From Orientallactaga sibirica (lineage: Eukaryota > Chordata > Mammalia > Rodentia > Dipodidae): a DNA stretch of 64,000 nt. The position numbers and the translations under genes are program-made. Shown here piece after piece: positions 9,301 through 19,429 of the stretch. Within the stretch, counting starts at the first letter, position 1; every line of letters starts with the position of its first letter. Location: assembly GCA_036365145.1 (NCBI GenBank), contig JAEOAD010000034.1:20117501-20181500 (forward strand). The letters run 5' to 3'. The notes under the pieces are model-generated. The model had not been told where the DNA came from. It did not search any database and worked only from the letters and a program-made list of their open reading frames with translations.

Positions 9301-11213
9301 ATAAGTCTATGTGATAGACAGAGTAGCATTCATGTGCTGAAGATTGCATCCTAAACCTCAGGATTTCAGAGTAGGGCTACCTCCAATGAGTAACGAACTA
9401 GAAACCAGGATTTCTGAGTAGTGCTCCCCTAGGAAGGACTGCTCTCTAGACTCCAGGGAAGGGGAAGCTGTGACTGCAGATGGAATTATGGGAATGAAAC
9501 AATTTACCTAAGGAAAGGAAATGATTCTGAACTATCTAGAAGGTCCAATGCAAGTACAAAGCCCCTACAAATGAAGAAGAGCAAGGCAAAATTGTTGTGT
9601 CAAAGTGATGTAGAAAAGATTCAAATATCATCCCTAAAGTTGAGTAAAAAGAGCTACAGCCTGAGAATTCAGGACCTGTCTTAATTAGAAAATACAAGAA
9701 AATGGTTTCCAACATGGAAGCTTCAGAAAGGAATGCATGCCTGGCAATGCTTTTATTTAGCTTACTACAATCTATTTCAGACTTCTTATCATCAAAGCTG
9801 CGTCTTTTTATTAATTAAAAAATGATGTACTTTAAGAATATTAGCCCACTAGATTTGTGATAATTTGCTGGAATGAAAATAGTATATAATATGTAAACAT
9901 AATAACACATGGTGCTTCCTTCCACTTATTTATTGACTTGGTCATTTATTAACATACTAATGACTAAATGAATTTATAAACTTATTTTATTTATGACATA
10001 ATACAATACTATTTTTTATTTTGTTGCTCAACTCACCCAAGACTTGGTCAAAAGAATTCCTTTAAATGAACTTGTTCAACTTTTTGACATGTCTCCATTA
10101 TCTGATGAGCACCTACCCTCCCGTGTTTGTAATCTTAACTCTGCCATCCTCATGGCAACTCATATTTTACATATTTCTTTTTATAATTTGTGCTAAACTT
10201 GATACTGCCCAAAAAAGGGTTATGTCTGAAAGGAAAAACTATTTAAAGCCACATAAATTCTTACATTATGGAAAGACTAATTCAAAGAAATTCCCCATTA
10301 ATCATCAATAATTGAAAATAGAGCCATGCAAGTACTTACTAGGCATGTGTTTCAAAATTCGAACTGATATCTCATGCTATAATTTGGTTTCTTAACATTT
10401 TAATGTCAGCATTTATTTACATGCTTATTTATTCTAAAAGGTAACTGAATGCCCATTTCTACAGTGGTAAAAACTCATCAAAGCTTCCGAACCTAATGAG
10501 TCAGTGGTTACTAATCACAGAACACAATGTTATTTGTTTTGTTAATTATTATGTGATGGAAGTTTTTAACAGGAAGTAGAGTTTTCCAAAAGTTGTGATG
10601 AAGGAGGAGTCACACAGTAGAGGCACGGTCTTGATCCAATGTTGGTCAAAGAAAACATGATCAGGGATATTCCACAGTTATCTGGGATCAGTTCTCAGAA
10701 ACCATATCACTATTTCACCTACTTTAGACTTGATGTAGTCTTACTAACTCAAACAGGAAATTTGGTGACCAGGAACTTGAACTCAGCCCTCCAATGGGCC
10801 TCAGTTAGATGCTCTTTATTCAGCAACATGTGGATGGCTACAATAACTTTGTTGGTAGAAATGATGGATTCCATGCCCTAGAACTTTACAGTGTTACCTC
10901 AAATACCTGTGTGTAGCCTAGACTGGGAATAGTATGAGGTGAGAGACATGAAAACCCATTGGAACATGTCATCTCCAAGGTCATGTAGAACCGCTTATAC
11001 AAGCGACAGGCTATATACATTACTGAGGAGGCAGACATAAGCCTTAATCTTTAAAAGCTGATATTAAATATGTGTTTTCAGTTTACTAATGACTTCCTGA
11101 GGAACTGTGATGCTAGACGATGCTAAACACTTTAAAATAAGTTCCATGCAACTCCTCTGTATGCTAAAACTTTGTTTAAATGAAAGTATAGACTAATTTA
11201 TGCACAGCTTCTC
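9301..11213. other. unannotated DNA, no gene seen
   Basis: AT-rich intergenic or intronic sequence. The part 9330-9760 has the look of an old interspersed repeat but I cannot name it. The 81- and 80-codon frames at 10,066 and 10,639 have no family resemblance, no splice context and no conservation evidence. Confidence 0.4.
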
Positions 11214-11226
11214 AAAAATATAAGTG

Positions 11227-11439
11227 GACTAGAGAGATTGATTATAAGTCAAGGTGTTTGCCTGAAAAGCCTATTGACTCATGTTCAACATTGCATATGT
11301 CACATAGCCAGACACACAAGGTGACACAAGAGCTCAAGGTCACACATGTACACAAAGTGGTGCATGTGTCTGACTTTTGGTTACAGTGTTTGGAGGCCCT
11401 GGCACTCCAATTCTCTATCTTGCTCTCTAGAATAAAAAA
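11227..11439 (+). mobile_element. tRNA-derived SINE, long central-module variant
   Basis: Diverged head 'gactagagagattgattata' and middle 'cacacaaggtgacacaagag' repeated as 'cacatgtacacaaagtggtg'. Like the copy at 186-463 it has about 35 extra bases in the middle. It ends in 'tctagaataaaaaaataag'. A short TSD 'ataagtg' lies at 11,220-11,226 and 11,440-11,446. Confidence 0.85.
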
Positions 11440-11754
11440 ATAAGTGTTGTGCAGAACAAGGCTTTCTTATAAATGAAAGAATTTCCTTATTCCTCATGGC
11501 AGGACTACAGCTCAGGTCTAGTTTTATAGGCTTCCTGCTTTGATATTCATGCACTTGAGTCATAATTGCAGGGTTATTGGTTTTTTTTTTGTGAATATTT
11601 CTTAAAAATCAATGGTCTTGCAGGCTTCCCCAAATTCTGGTTCAAAGAACTAATTGAGCGGCCCTTGTGGTATTGAAATAGGAGTCGAATTCACTCTCCT
11701 ATAGAGGATCCTTCCAAGACAAAGCATGTGTACTCTGAATCTTGATGAAATAAA

Positions 11755-11900
11755 TTAAAAAGAACAAAAGAGAGAGGGGGAAAGGAAGAGTGAAAGAAGA
11801 AGAAAAGTGAGAGGGAAGGTAAGGAGAAATTGAAGACTTAAGAAAGGGAGGGAAGAGATAAAGAATGTGAAAGAGAGAAGAGACATGGAAGAGAGAGATT
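11755..11900. repeat. GA-rich purine tract
   Basis: Nearly pure purine on the plus strand ('agagagagggggaaaggaag' and onward), leading into the GATA array. Low-complexity polypurine DNA. Confidence 0.85.
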
Positions 11901-11947
11901 GATGATAGATAAATAGATAGATATAATAGATCGATAGATAGATGATT

Positions 11948-11993
<46 letters not shown>

Positions 11994-12004
11994 CAGATAG
12001 ATAG
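11899..12004. repeat. (GATA)n microsatellite
   Basis: Interrupted GATA/GATT array with a clean run of about 10 units at about 11,950-11,991. The 102-residue minus-strand frame over it is artefactual. Confidence 0.97.
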
Positions 12005-12560
12005 CACTTGTTTGTAAGGGATAGATCCAGAATGCTAACCTAGATCAAACGATGGTGATTGGCAACTTCAGGATTGTGTACACATAGTTTCAATAACGGG
12101 TAGCATTTGAGCCTCAATGGCCAGGTACATTTTCCTAACTCTGGGAAGAGCTTGAATGAGGAGACACCAGAAGTAGGAGCTTGACATTCAAAAAAAGTTG
12201 TCAATTTGGATCAAAAGCACAGAAATGGAAACTCTGGACAGTTAATGCAGTCTGACAAGAATAATGTAAGAGTAATGAGGCAAAATTGGAATTGTGGGTT
12301 GGAACTAGCATCATGACAAGTCTTGGATGACATTCTTGATGTGATGAGCCTTGGATAACATTGTCATTTGCTGCCCAACATCTACCACTTGGTTCAAAAA
12401 TGACTCATTTTATTGGCTATAAATCCTTTAAACTCATGCTCCTGATTCCCTCAACTCAAAAGATGACAGCACTGCTACACGTGTTCCCAGGATTCATCTC
12501 AGAAATGGGTAAATCCAGAGGTAGATCTATAGCTTAAAACAGAGCCATTAAAAAAACAGC

Positions 12561-12591
<31 letters not shown>

Positions 12592-13630
12592 ACAATGATA
12601 TAAAAATAACAGCATTTGCTTGCCCCTCTTCAACTGCACTGGAAACAATGACTTCTTCAAATATTCTACCATCACAAGGGGGATGGCTAGAGTATAAGAC
12701 TAATATTTGGGGGTAAAACACAAGGCTAATAACCAAAAGAAACTTGACATGTTTAGAAAAAATATTCCCAAACCAAAATCACCACTGTTCTTTTCAGGTA
12801 TATGAAACAAAATTTGTTTGTTGCCTTTTAAATTGTTGAGTTTCTTATTATTTCTTATGTATCTGTGTATATGTTGAGAAGGCGATGAGAGAAATAAGAT
12901 TCAAACATCAACAAGAATATACTTTGACTTTGTTTTCAGTGTCCTTGGTGTCTGGCTGAAGGAGGTATATTTCTGTATTGGGTATTAAGATGTGTTTATT
13001 TCTACATATGGCCCCCACATCCCCTTTCAGAAGGCTAGATATGCCAGAGAAATTCTAAAAGAATGGTCTCCAAAGGCATTGTTGGCAATTAGTGTAAGAA
13101 AAGGGAGAAATAAAAACCAAGACAAGAAATGATCAAAAAGAGAATAAGCCAGACCACCCAATCTCCTTCTCCAGGCACTCAAGTAATTAAAATAAAAACT
13201 ATTGCTCATATACATAGAGCAGGTCAGCACTTTTTTTTCATAGAACAAGGAAAATGCACAACTCCTAAGAGCAATGATATATATATTTCAGCTGATAATA
13301 CATCCAGGACCAAGGTGGTAAAATAAACTAGATTTAAACAAACAATTTGACACAGAACTGCAAAAGGCATTGTGAAATTCTGCAAAACTGCAGATCCAAT
13401 TTCCCTGGAATATACTTCAGCCTAGGGAAAACCTTGACAATTATTCATGTTGGAGGACCAGACAGAAATGCAGACAATGGAAAAACAAACAATCATCATG
13501 TTTCAAAATGTCACAGTGTCCAGAAAATGCCTAGGTTTGCCCCTTTTCCCCTAAAGCTTGGAACCAGCCTCCAGATCCGTATGACTTCTGATATGTATTT
13601 CTTTGTGTGTATGTGTCTATCTGTGTCTTA
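12005..13630. other. unannotated DNA with small simple repeats
   Basis: It contains a (CAA)n tract at about 12,565-12,591 and short AT runs near 13,275. The 73-residue minus and 65-residue plus frames near 13.1 kb have no recognisable motif. Confidence 0.45.
12565..12591. repeat. (CAA)n microsatellite
   Basis: About eight CAA units. It could be the tail of a lost SINE, since the B1 at 4521 has the same tail type, but no SINE body is visible upstream. Confidence 0.9.
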
Positions 13631-13631
13631 T

Positions 13632-13712
13632 CCTCTTTCTCTCTCTCTCTCTTTCTCCCTTTCTCTGCCTCTCTCTCTCTCTCTCCCTTTCTCTGTCTCT
13701 CTCTTTCTTTCA
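13632..13712. repeat. (CT)n-rich pyrimidine tract
   Basis: Imperfect CT repeat with TTTCTCCC interruptions. It generates the Ser-Leu-rich part of a 140-codon frame (13,347-13,769), the longest frame in the window, which is therefore not credible as a gene. Confidence 0.95.
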
Positions 13713-13847
13713 CAGTACTGGGATGAGAAACCCAGAATAAGGTGCATACTAAAACAAGTGTTCAACTGATGAGCTATATCTACAACCCTCCAATATACAC
13801 TTTCCCAATCCCAATTCCTTGCATGCTAATAAAAAGTGGGTACAAGA

Positions 13848-13997
13848 AAAGTATACTAGTGAATGCCTATAATTTCAGAACTTGAAAACCTGAGCTAGGA
13901 GTATTACCATCAGTTCAAGGCCAACCTTGTTTACATATTGGGTTCCAAGCCAGCCTAGATCACAAAGTAAGTGAGACCTTGTCATGGGGGAAAAAGT
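13848..13997 (+). mobile_element. old diverged B1 SINE
   Basis: 'gaatgcctataatttcagaa', 'ttcaaggccaaccttgttta' and 'ccagcctagatcacaaagta' with 'gagaccttgtcatgg' follow the order of a B1/proto-B1 body. Divergence is much higher than in the B1s at 4521 or 54,044. Confidence 0.7.
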
Positions 13998-14141
13998 TTC
14001 ACAAGAGCATGGCTAGAATGAACCACATACAATATGCTTTGTGTCATTATGTTAGTAAGAAGAAGCTCTGTGTCCAATTTTGAACCTCATACTTGGGTTG
14101 CCTTCTGATTGAGTGTGTATGTGTGTATGTGAAAAAGAAAA

Positions 14142-14190
<49 letters not shown>
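14142..14190. repeat. (AG)n microsatellite
   Basis: A near-perfect AG run preceded by a short GT/AT-rich stretch at 14,111-14,130. Confidence 0.97.
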
Positions 14191-14192
<2 letters not shown>

Positions 14193-14194
14193 TA

Positions 14195-15235
14195 AAGTTA
14201 CTATGTGCCTCAATAAAAGGGGGTTATTTGTTTTGGTATTGTAATATGGCCCTACCTTATGAAGTTATGTTCTCTATTTCTTGAGCAAATATACAGAATA
14301 CTCACATAACTCACTCTTCATCCAAAGCTTACTATTTTTATGACTTCTCTTTGTGTTCACAACAAATTTCATGTTTATGAACCTTGAAGATAAAGTTCTC
14401 ATGCACTCTCCTTGCTATGATCTTCCATGTCATTTTCCACTGCTGCTTGATTGAAGCCTCATCTTCATTCCAGTGAAATTTGGTTGCAACTTCTCCCATG
14501 GCATCTCCAGCTCTGATGCACACATTTACCTCCCATCTACTCACCACATACGGTACCTCTGTACTCTCCTGCCTTTGTCTATCTGGACCATTTCCAGCTA
14601 GCCTTTTAGTTAGCTCCAGAGTTACCTTGCATATTTCTCATTCACATAGGAAAACATTGAAACTCAGGATTGTGAGATTTGCACTCACAATTGAAGCTAC
14701 TTCATCATTCTTTCTCATATTTGAGACATTTCTTTTCAAAAGCTATGGCTTCTAGAAGAAAGCCCTTGCATGCTTTATTTGATAATATCCCTGACTAAGC
14801 ATCCTGATACATGCAAAATCTTTTTGAAATAAACCATTGGTTTCAGATGATGTAAATCTAACTTAATTTTCCCAAATAGTAAATGATTAGTGTTATTTTC
14901 ATCCATTTATTTACCAAGTGCTTATTAAGTTTATAAACTGGGCCAGTGAAGTGCCAAGAGCACTGATCAGTGATCAGTTTATGGCTACAAATCAAGCCTT
15001 AAAAGAAAAGCTGTATTTATTCTATACAATTGATCAGTCAGTGCATGCTCCACTAAGAACATGATAATTCCACCTTTTTATAAGCAACTAAGAGACATAG
15101 ATAATCTGGAGATGACTCCAGATATAGAAGTGTTCAGAAAGCCTGTGATGAAGGCCACATGGGAGATCTACTTCTGCTGTTTTGATACATGAACATGATT
15201 TCAAAACACTTTAAAATGTTTTGGTTTATATCCAT
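14195..15235. other. mostly unique DNA with an L2-like fragment
   Basis: 'catttatttaccaagtgctt' followed by 'gggccagtgaagtgccaaga' (about 14,890-15,000) resembles a reverse-oriented L2/MIR end. The rest is unrecognised. Confidence 0.4.
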
Positions 15236-15239
15236 ATTT

Positions 15240-15705
15240 TCGTTCTGCTCTCAGCCTTGGTCAGAAAAGCTTCTATTGGCAATGATGGGCAGTTACTACA
15301 GAGACTCATACCTGGTCAACGTATTGAGAATAAGGACTGTTCAATAGTCAGCCCTGACTGAACTATATATAAGACATTCTTCAAGGGCCAAGGATTATCA
15401 GAAACGAGGACTGAAAGAATATAAGAGCTGGATGCAGGGCGAGTCATTTTCCTCTGTTATGTAGCAACGGCTAAATTGCCCAAACTGCAGTAAATAACAA
15501 CCCCCATCTATACTCATGGAAGTAACCCTAATTAAATTCAGTGGGTCACAGAAAAAGATAAGAAAGAAGGTGTGGGGCTAGTTGAGAATCAAGAGTTCAG
15601 CAGGAGTGAGAGGAGGATAAGAGAGTAGTGGGGGGTGAAATGATCAAAATACATTATAAACATGTATGAAATTATCAAAAATAAATGTATAAATAAAATA
15701 GAAGA
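15240..15705 (+). mobile_element. L1 3' UTR fragment (Lx-like)
   Basis: 'ctctcagccttggtcagaaa', 'ttctattggcaatgatgggc', 'cagagactcatacctggtca' and the end 'tgatcaaaatacattataaa' plus 'catgtatgaaattatcaaaa' are typical of rodent L1 3' UTRs. A G-rich tract 'gtagtggggggtgaaatgat' precedes the end. It is 5'-truncated with no ORF2. Confidence 0.8.
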
Positions 15706-15768
15706 AGTTAAAAAGAGATCTGTGATGAGAGGCAGCCTTGGCAAGAGCAAGAACCTCCCTCAGAAAAC

Positions 15769-15771
15769 CAA

Positions 15772-15820
<49 letters not shown>

Positions 15821-15855
15821 TAATAATAGCAGCAGTAGTAGTAATAGTAATAAAT
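15769..15855. repeat. (AAT)n microsatellite
   Basis: About 18 AAT units, then degenerate AGC/AGT triplets. The preceding 'gcagccttggcaagagcaag' and 'cagaaaaccaaa' (15,731-15,770) look like the last third of a B1, so the array probably grew from a B1 tail. Confidence 0.95.
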
Positions 15856-15859
15856 ATCT

Positions 15860-16755
15860 GAGAGGGAAAAATGAAGCATAGAGAAATGTTTCTTGGGCCC
15901 ATGGCAGTTCATATGTGTTAACATTTTAATAAAGTTATCAGATGGAGAAAAGCAACACAGACACACCTGTACCCTGTTTCTTTAAATAAAATACCTCTAG
16001 AAATAAGAGAAGGGGTGAGGGGAAGTGGGGTGTAGGTAGCATATGGAGACAGAGAGGAGAAGTTTTGTGTCTAAATGTTTTGTGTGTCCAGTCCAAGGCT
16101 AATGTGTGGAAAGAAAGGAGTAGTAAATATTTCTCCTCTGAAGCAGAGATGGCTGGTTGGTTATTCCTGACCTTCAGCTTGCTCATAAAATCACAATTTC
16201 CCTTATCATACAATGTAGTAATGTAAGGCTATTTGCCTCTCTTCTACCAGAGCCCTGTCTATCAGAGTTGGTGAAAGTATCCTGTTTAAAAAATACAGTT
16301 ACATAAATTCATACCTATTCTCAAAATGTTCTAGTAGTACTCAGTCTCAGAGTTAAATTAAATCTATTTATTCTACAAAATGCCACACATGACTCAGTAC
16401 CTGCTAATCTTTCCATACTATCTTATTCCAGACTCCCAAGAGTCCTTAATTTCCTCAAATTTACAAGGAAAATTCAAGTTTCAGCCTGAATATGTACTGT
16501 TTCCCTTGCCTCTAATGGTCTTGCTTCAGACGTCTATAAGGATGACGCCCTTGCTTCACTGGAAAGTCACCATCATGGGTAACTTGTTCTAGCATCTACT
16601 ACTTCAGACCATCACCTTACCCTTTCCCTGTTTAACTATTGTCTTAAGGATGGCTCATCACTATGTGATGAGATGTAGTTTCTGCCATTTATCATTCTTG
16701 TGTAAATTTATGATCTGTCTTATAAAATATATTTTACAGACCAGATATATATTGT
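15860..16755. other. unannotated DNA
   Basis: No gene or repeat that I can name. The open frames of 70-91 codons lack recognisable features. Confidence 0.45.
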
Positions 16756-16759
16756 TGTA

Positions 16760-16840
16760 TGTCATGTAATTGCATAAAATGGCACCTGGCACATACTAGA
16801 TGCTCATTAATTTTTCATTGAATGAATAAATGGAGTTTTT
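16760..16840 (+). mobile_element. MIR/L2 3' end fragment
   Basis: 'ggcacctggcacatactaga' followed by 'tgctcattaatttttcattg' and 'aatgaataaatgg' is the standard MIR/L2 3' end in the forward sense. Confidence 0.55.
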
Positions 16841-16894
16841 GACTGTTCTGTGACTCAGTTTAATAAACAAAAATGTTATAATAAATATCAAATA

Positions 16895-17510
16895 CTAGTG
16901 ACATTTTGGGAAAGTGGTCATTCAAACTGTTGGTAAAAATCTGAAATGTCAAAATTACTTTGGACAACAGTGTGTGAGTTCATTGACTAAACATGTGCTT
17001 AACACATGACTTAGCAAGGGCACCTATGGACATATATGCCTGAGAGAAAATAATTTTCTCATAAAAAGTTTTACATCAATGTTCATAAAAGCATATTTGC
17101 CAAAGAAAAAACTGGAAAAAATAATCCAGATGTCTTTCAATGAATATTGAATAAATAAATATATGGATGTGGTGCATCCATATGATGGAATATTACTCAG
17201 TGATAGTGATAAACTCTTGATGTCATGTGAGTGAAAAATTAAAAGAAAACTACTTGGAAGAAAATAGACATAATAGAAGTTTTACATAACATATAGAAAT
17301 GACAAAATTAAAAAGATAAATAACTAATTCTTAGCTGTCAGAAGTTAGAGAAAGGATGGTAGGGAGAGGGATGTAAATGTATTTAATAAAAGAAAATGAG
17401 AAGTGTAGTGATAAAATTATTTGCTTGACAGTACTAGACATATAAAACTATACATGGTATATAATAACACATAAATAAAGACACAGAGATACAAATGAGT
17501 ACATGGAGAT
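16895..17510 (+). mobile_element. ancient L1 3' UTR (L1M-like)
   Basis: 'ggacaacagtgtgtgagttc', 'tacatcaatgttcataaaag', 'ccagatgtctttcaatgaat', 'ggatgtggtgcatccatatg' and 'atggaatattactcagtgat' follow the conserved block of mammalian L1 3' UTRs. It is old and AT-drifted. Confidence 0.75.
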
Positions 17511-17514
17511 AAAA

Positions 17515-18220
17515 CTTCCTAATTGAAACAGCATAGGTGGATTGTATTGTTATAAATTTCTGCTTATGTTTATTATGAAATTTTTTTCAGTTAAGGAAAC
17601 TGGGAAAAGGGTATATGGGATTTCCCTATATTATTTCTTAACATTAAATCTAAATCAAAACTGTAACAAAATATAAATGGTTTAATTTGAGCAATGTATT
17701 ATAATTTAACTCTGAATTGATTCAGTGAGCACTCAGTATATACACTATGTGTTAAAGGTAGTTGAAAATATTAAGTGGATATAAATATGCCTTAAATGCA
17801 TATGAATACATATGTATTATATTGTTTATAATATAATGCATGTCTTAATTGCATCACATTATTTGATATAAACTTGATACATAGATGTATAATTGTGTGC
17901 ACTTACTGTGTGTATGTTTAAACAGTCAGAATGTTGTTCATTAGCACTTGCCAATCAATTAATGCTACCTCTTTTATTCTAATATTTCACAGCAGAGTCT
18001 GTGCTGGGTTCATCTCCAAATTCCAGGGCGCATATTGGTTTAGATGCATGTCACAAATGTTAGTCTATGTGAGATAAATAAATAACTTATCTAATTCCTT
18101 ACACCAACTTTCAAAGTGTGTGAGTCTGTGAGAGTGGTGCTCTCTGTGGGGATTGGTAGGAAAGACCATTTAGGCTCTGCCTCAAGCTTAGGCATCAATG
18201 TATTATCACCCTTAATTTTT
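17515..18220. other. unannotated AT-rich DNA
   Basis: Very AT-rich and featureless to my eye. Confidence 0.45.
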
Positions 18221-18224
18221 TAGG

Positions 18225-18545
18225 AACATTTTTAAATTAATTAATTTATTTTTATTAGTTATGCACATATTGTGAATAAATTCATGTTGGTGCCATTGAT
18301 AGCCTCCTCCCTGTCCTCTCCCCTCTGAAAGGACCCTCCTCGTTGGGGAATTTGGGTCATGCATTGTAGCCATCAGTTATGTGGAAGAAGCAATGTCTCT
18401 GTGCATAATGTCCCAACTTATGGATCTAACAATCTTTCTGCCCCTTCTTCTGTGAATTTCCCTGAGCCAAGTTGGGTTTGTTTTAGGTCTACTTCAGTGA
18501 TGAGGTCTTGGGAGCCTCTGTGTCTCCAACTGCTCTAGATTTGGC
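18225..18545 (-). mobile_element. L1 3' UTR, 3' part (normal orientation)
   Basis: It matches the minus-strand L1 3' UTR at 34,590-34,890: 'gaccctcctcgttggggaat', 'gtctctgtgcataatgtccc' and 'gtgaatttccctgagcca'. The left end 'ttttaaattaattaattta' is the 3' end of the element. It is joined at about 18,545 to a segment of the same UTR in opposite orientation. Confidence 0.8.
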
Positions 18546-18960
18546 TAACAGCTCAGTGCAATGGAACTCATACCTAGTGCTGGGAAACAAGTTAGAACCA
18601 TATCCAAAAAACAGGCCTGCTGTCCAATATAAAGCTCTCACCAATAGTGGGCTACAACAGGGCCTAAACCTATGAAATTCTCTCTAAAATAATAATGGTT
18701 ATCCCATTTAACCAGTGCTGACTTCTCTCTCCATTGGAGAATGTGCTTCTCTTTTTCAGATGGGCACATATCCTGAGGAGAGAATCAACCCATCACACCT
18801 CACCAGGGCCCCAGCTGAAACCATAGAGTAACTGGGGAAATGGGCAAGAGTGCTACTTTCTTGGTGAACCTGATACAACACTCAACTCCTACCAAACCAG
18901 TTTATCATCCTTTCTTGATTGTCTCTTACCTAGGCTGTACCTCCAAGCTCCAACTCAATG
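18546..18960 (+). mobile_element. L1 3' UTR, 5' part, inverted
   Basis: 'accagggccccagctgaaac', 'catagagtaactggggaaat' and 'gaaattctctctaaaataat' are the reverse complement of 34,975-35,190. With 18,225-18,545 they form one L1 insertion whose 5' portion is inverted, the signature of twin priming. Confidence 0.75.
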
Positions 18961-18984
18961 CTTGTCACCAATAAAAAGTCCCTT

Positions 18985-19156
18985 TTCAAGGAGAGAGAAA
19001 GAAAGAGAATGAGAATGGGCCTGCAGGGTCTCTTGACACTGCCCAGATGCATGTGCCACATTGTGTAGCTGGTTTATAGGGGTACTGGGGATTTGAACAT
19101 GGGAATTCAGGTTTGCATGCAAGTGCCTTAAATACTAAGCTATCTCTCCAGCCTGA
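18985..19156 (-). mobile_element. tRNA-derived rodent SINE
   Basis: The right end 'actaagctatctctccagcc' is the head in reverse. The middle is 'agatgcatgtgccacattgt', and the left end has the GA-rich tail complement. It is somewhat diverged. Confidence 0.88.
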
Positions 19157-19214
19157 ATGGCTTTATTTTTAAGGCTTCTTTCTAACTTAAACGAACATGT
19201 TCTATACTTTAAAT

Positions 19215-19415
19215 TCACTCAAAAAGGGGAGATAAAGAACAAGTGGAGCCAGGGTATAAAATCACAAGGTCCTCCAAAAGTAACAAATTTCGTCCAGTTA
19301 AGATTCCACTTCCTAAAGATTCCACTACCTTCCCAAACAGTGCCATCAGCTGGGGACCAAGTGCTCAAACACGAGTCTGTGGAGTACATTTCACATTCAA
19401 ACCACAATAGCTTTT
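19215..19415 (-). mobile_element. dispersed repeat family 'A' fragment
   Basis: 'ccatcagctggggaccaagt', 'gctcaaacacgagtctgtgg' and 'cacattcaaaccacaatagc' are shared with 36,290-36,365 and 45,130-45,205, and partly with 31,340-31,430. I know this sequence as common in rodent genomes but cannot name the family with certainty. Orientation is inferred from the AATAAA on the minus strand of the copy at 31,115. Confidence 0.6.
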
Positions 19416-19429
19416 CTTGAAACATGAAC

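Noticed and set aside
10639..10881. 80-codon frame
   Set aside because: No similarity to any family I know and no supporting gene structure. Such lengths are expected by chance in 64 kb.
13347..13769. 140-codon frame, the longest in the window
   Set aside because: Its C-terminal third is translated CT repeat, and the rest has no motif, splice signal or Kozak context worth noting.
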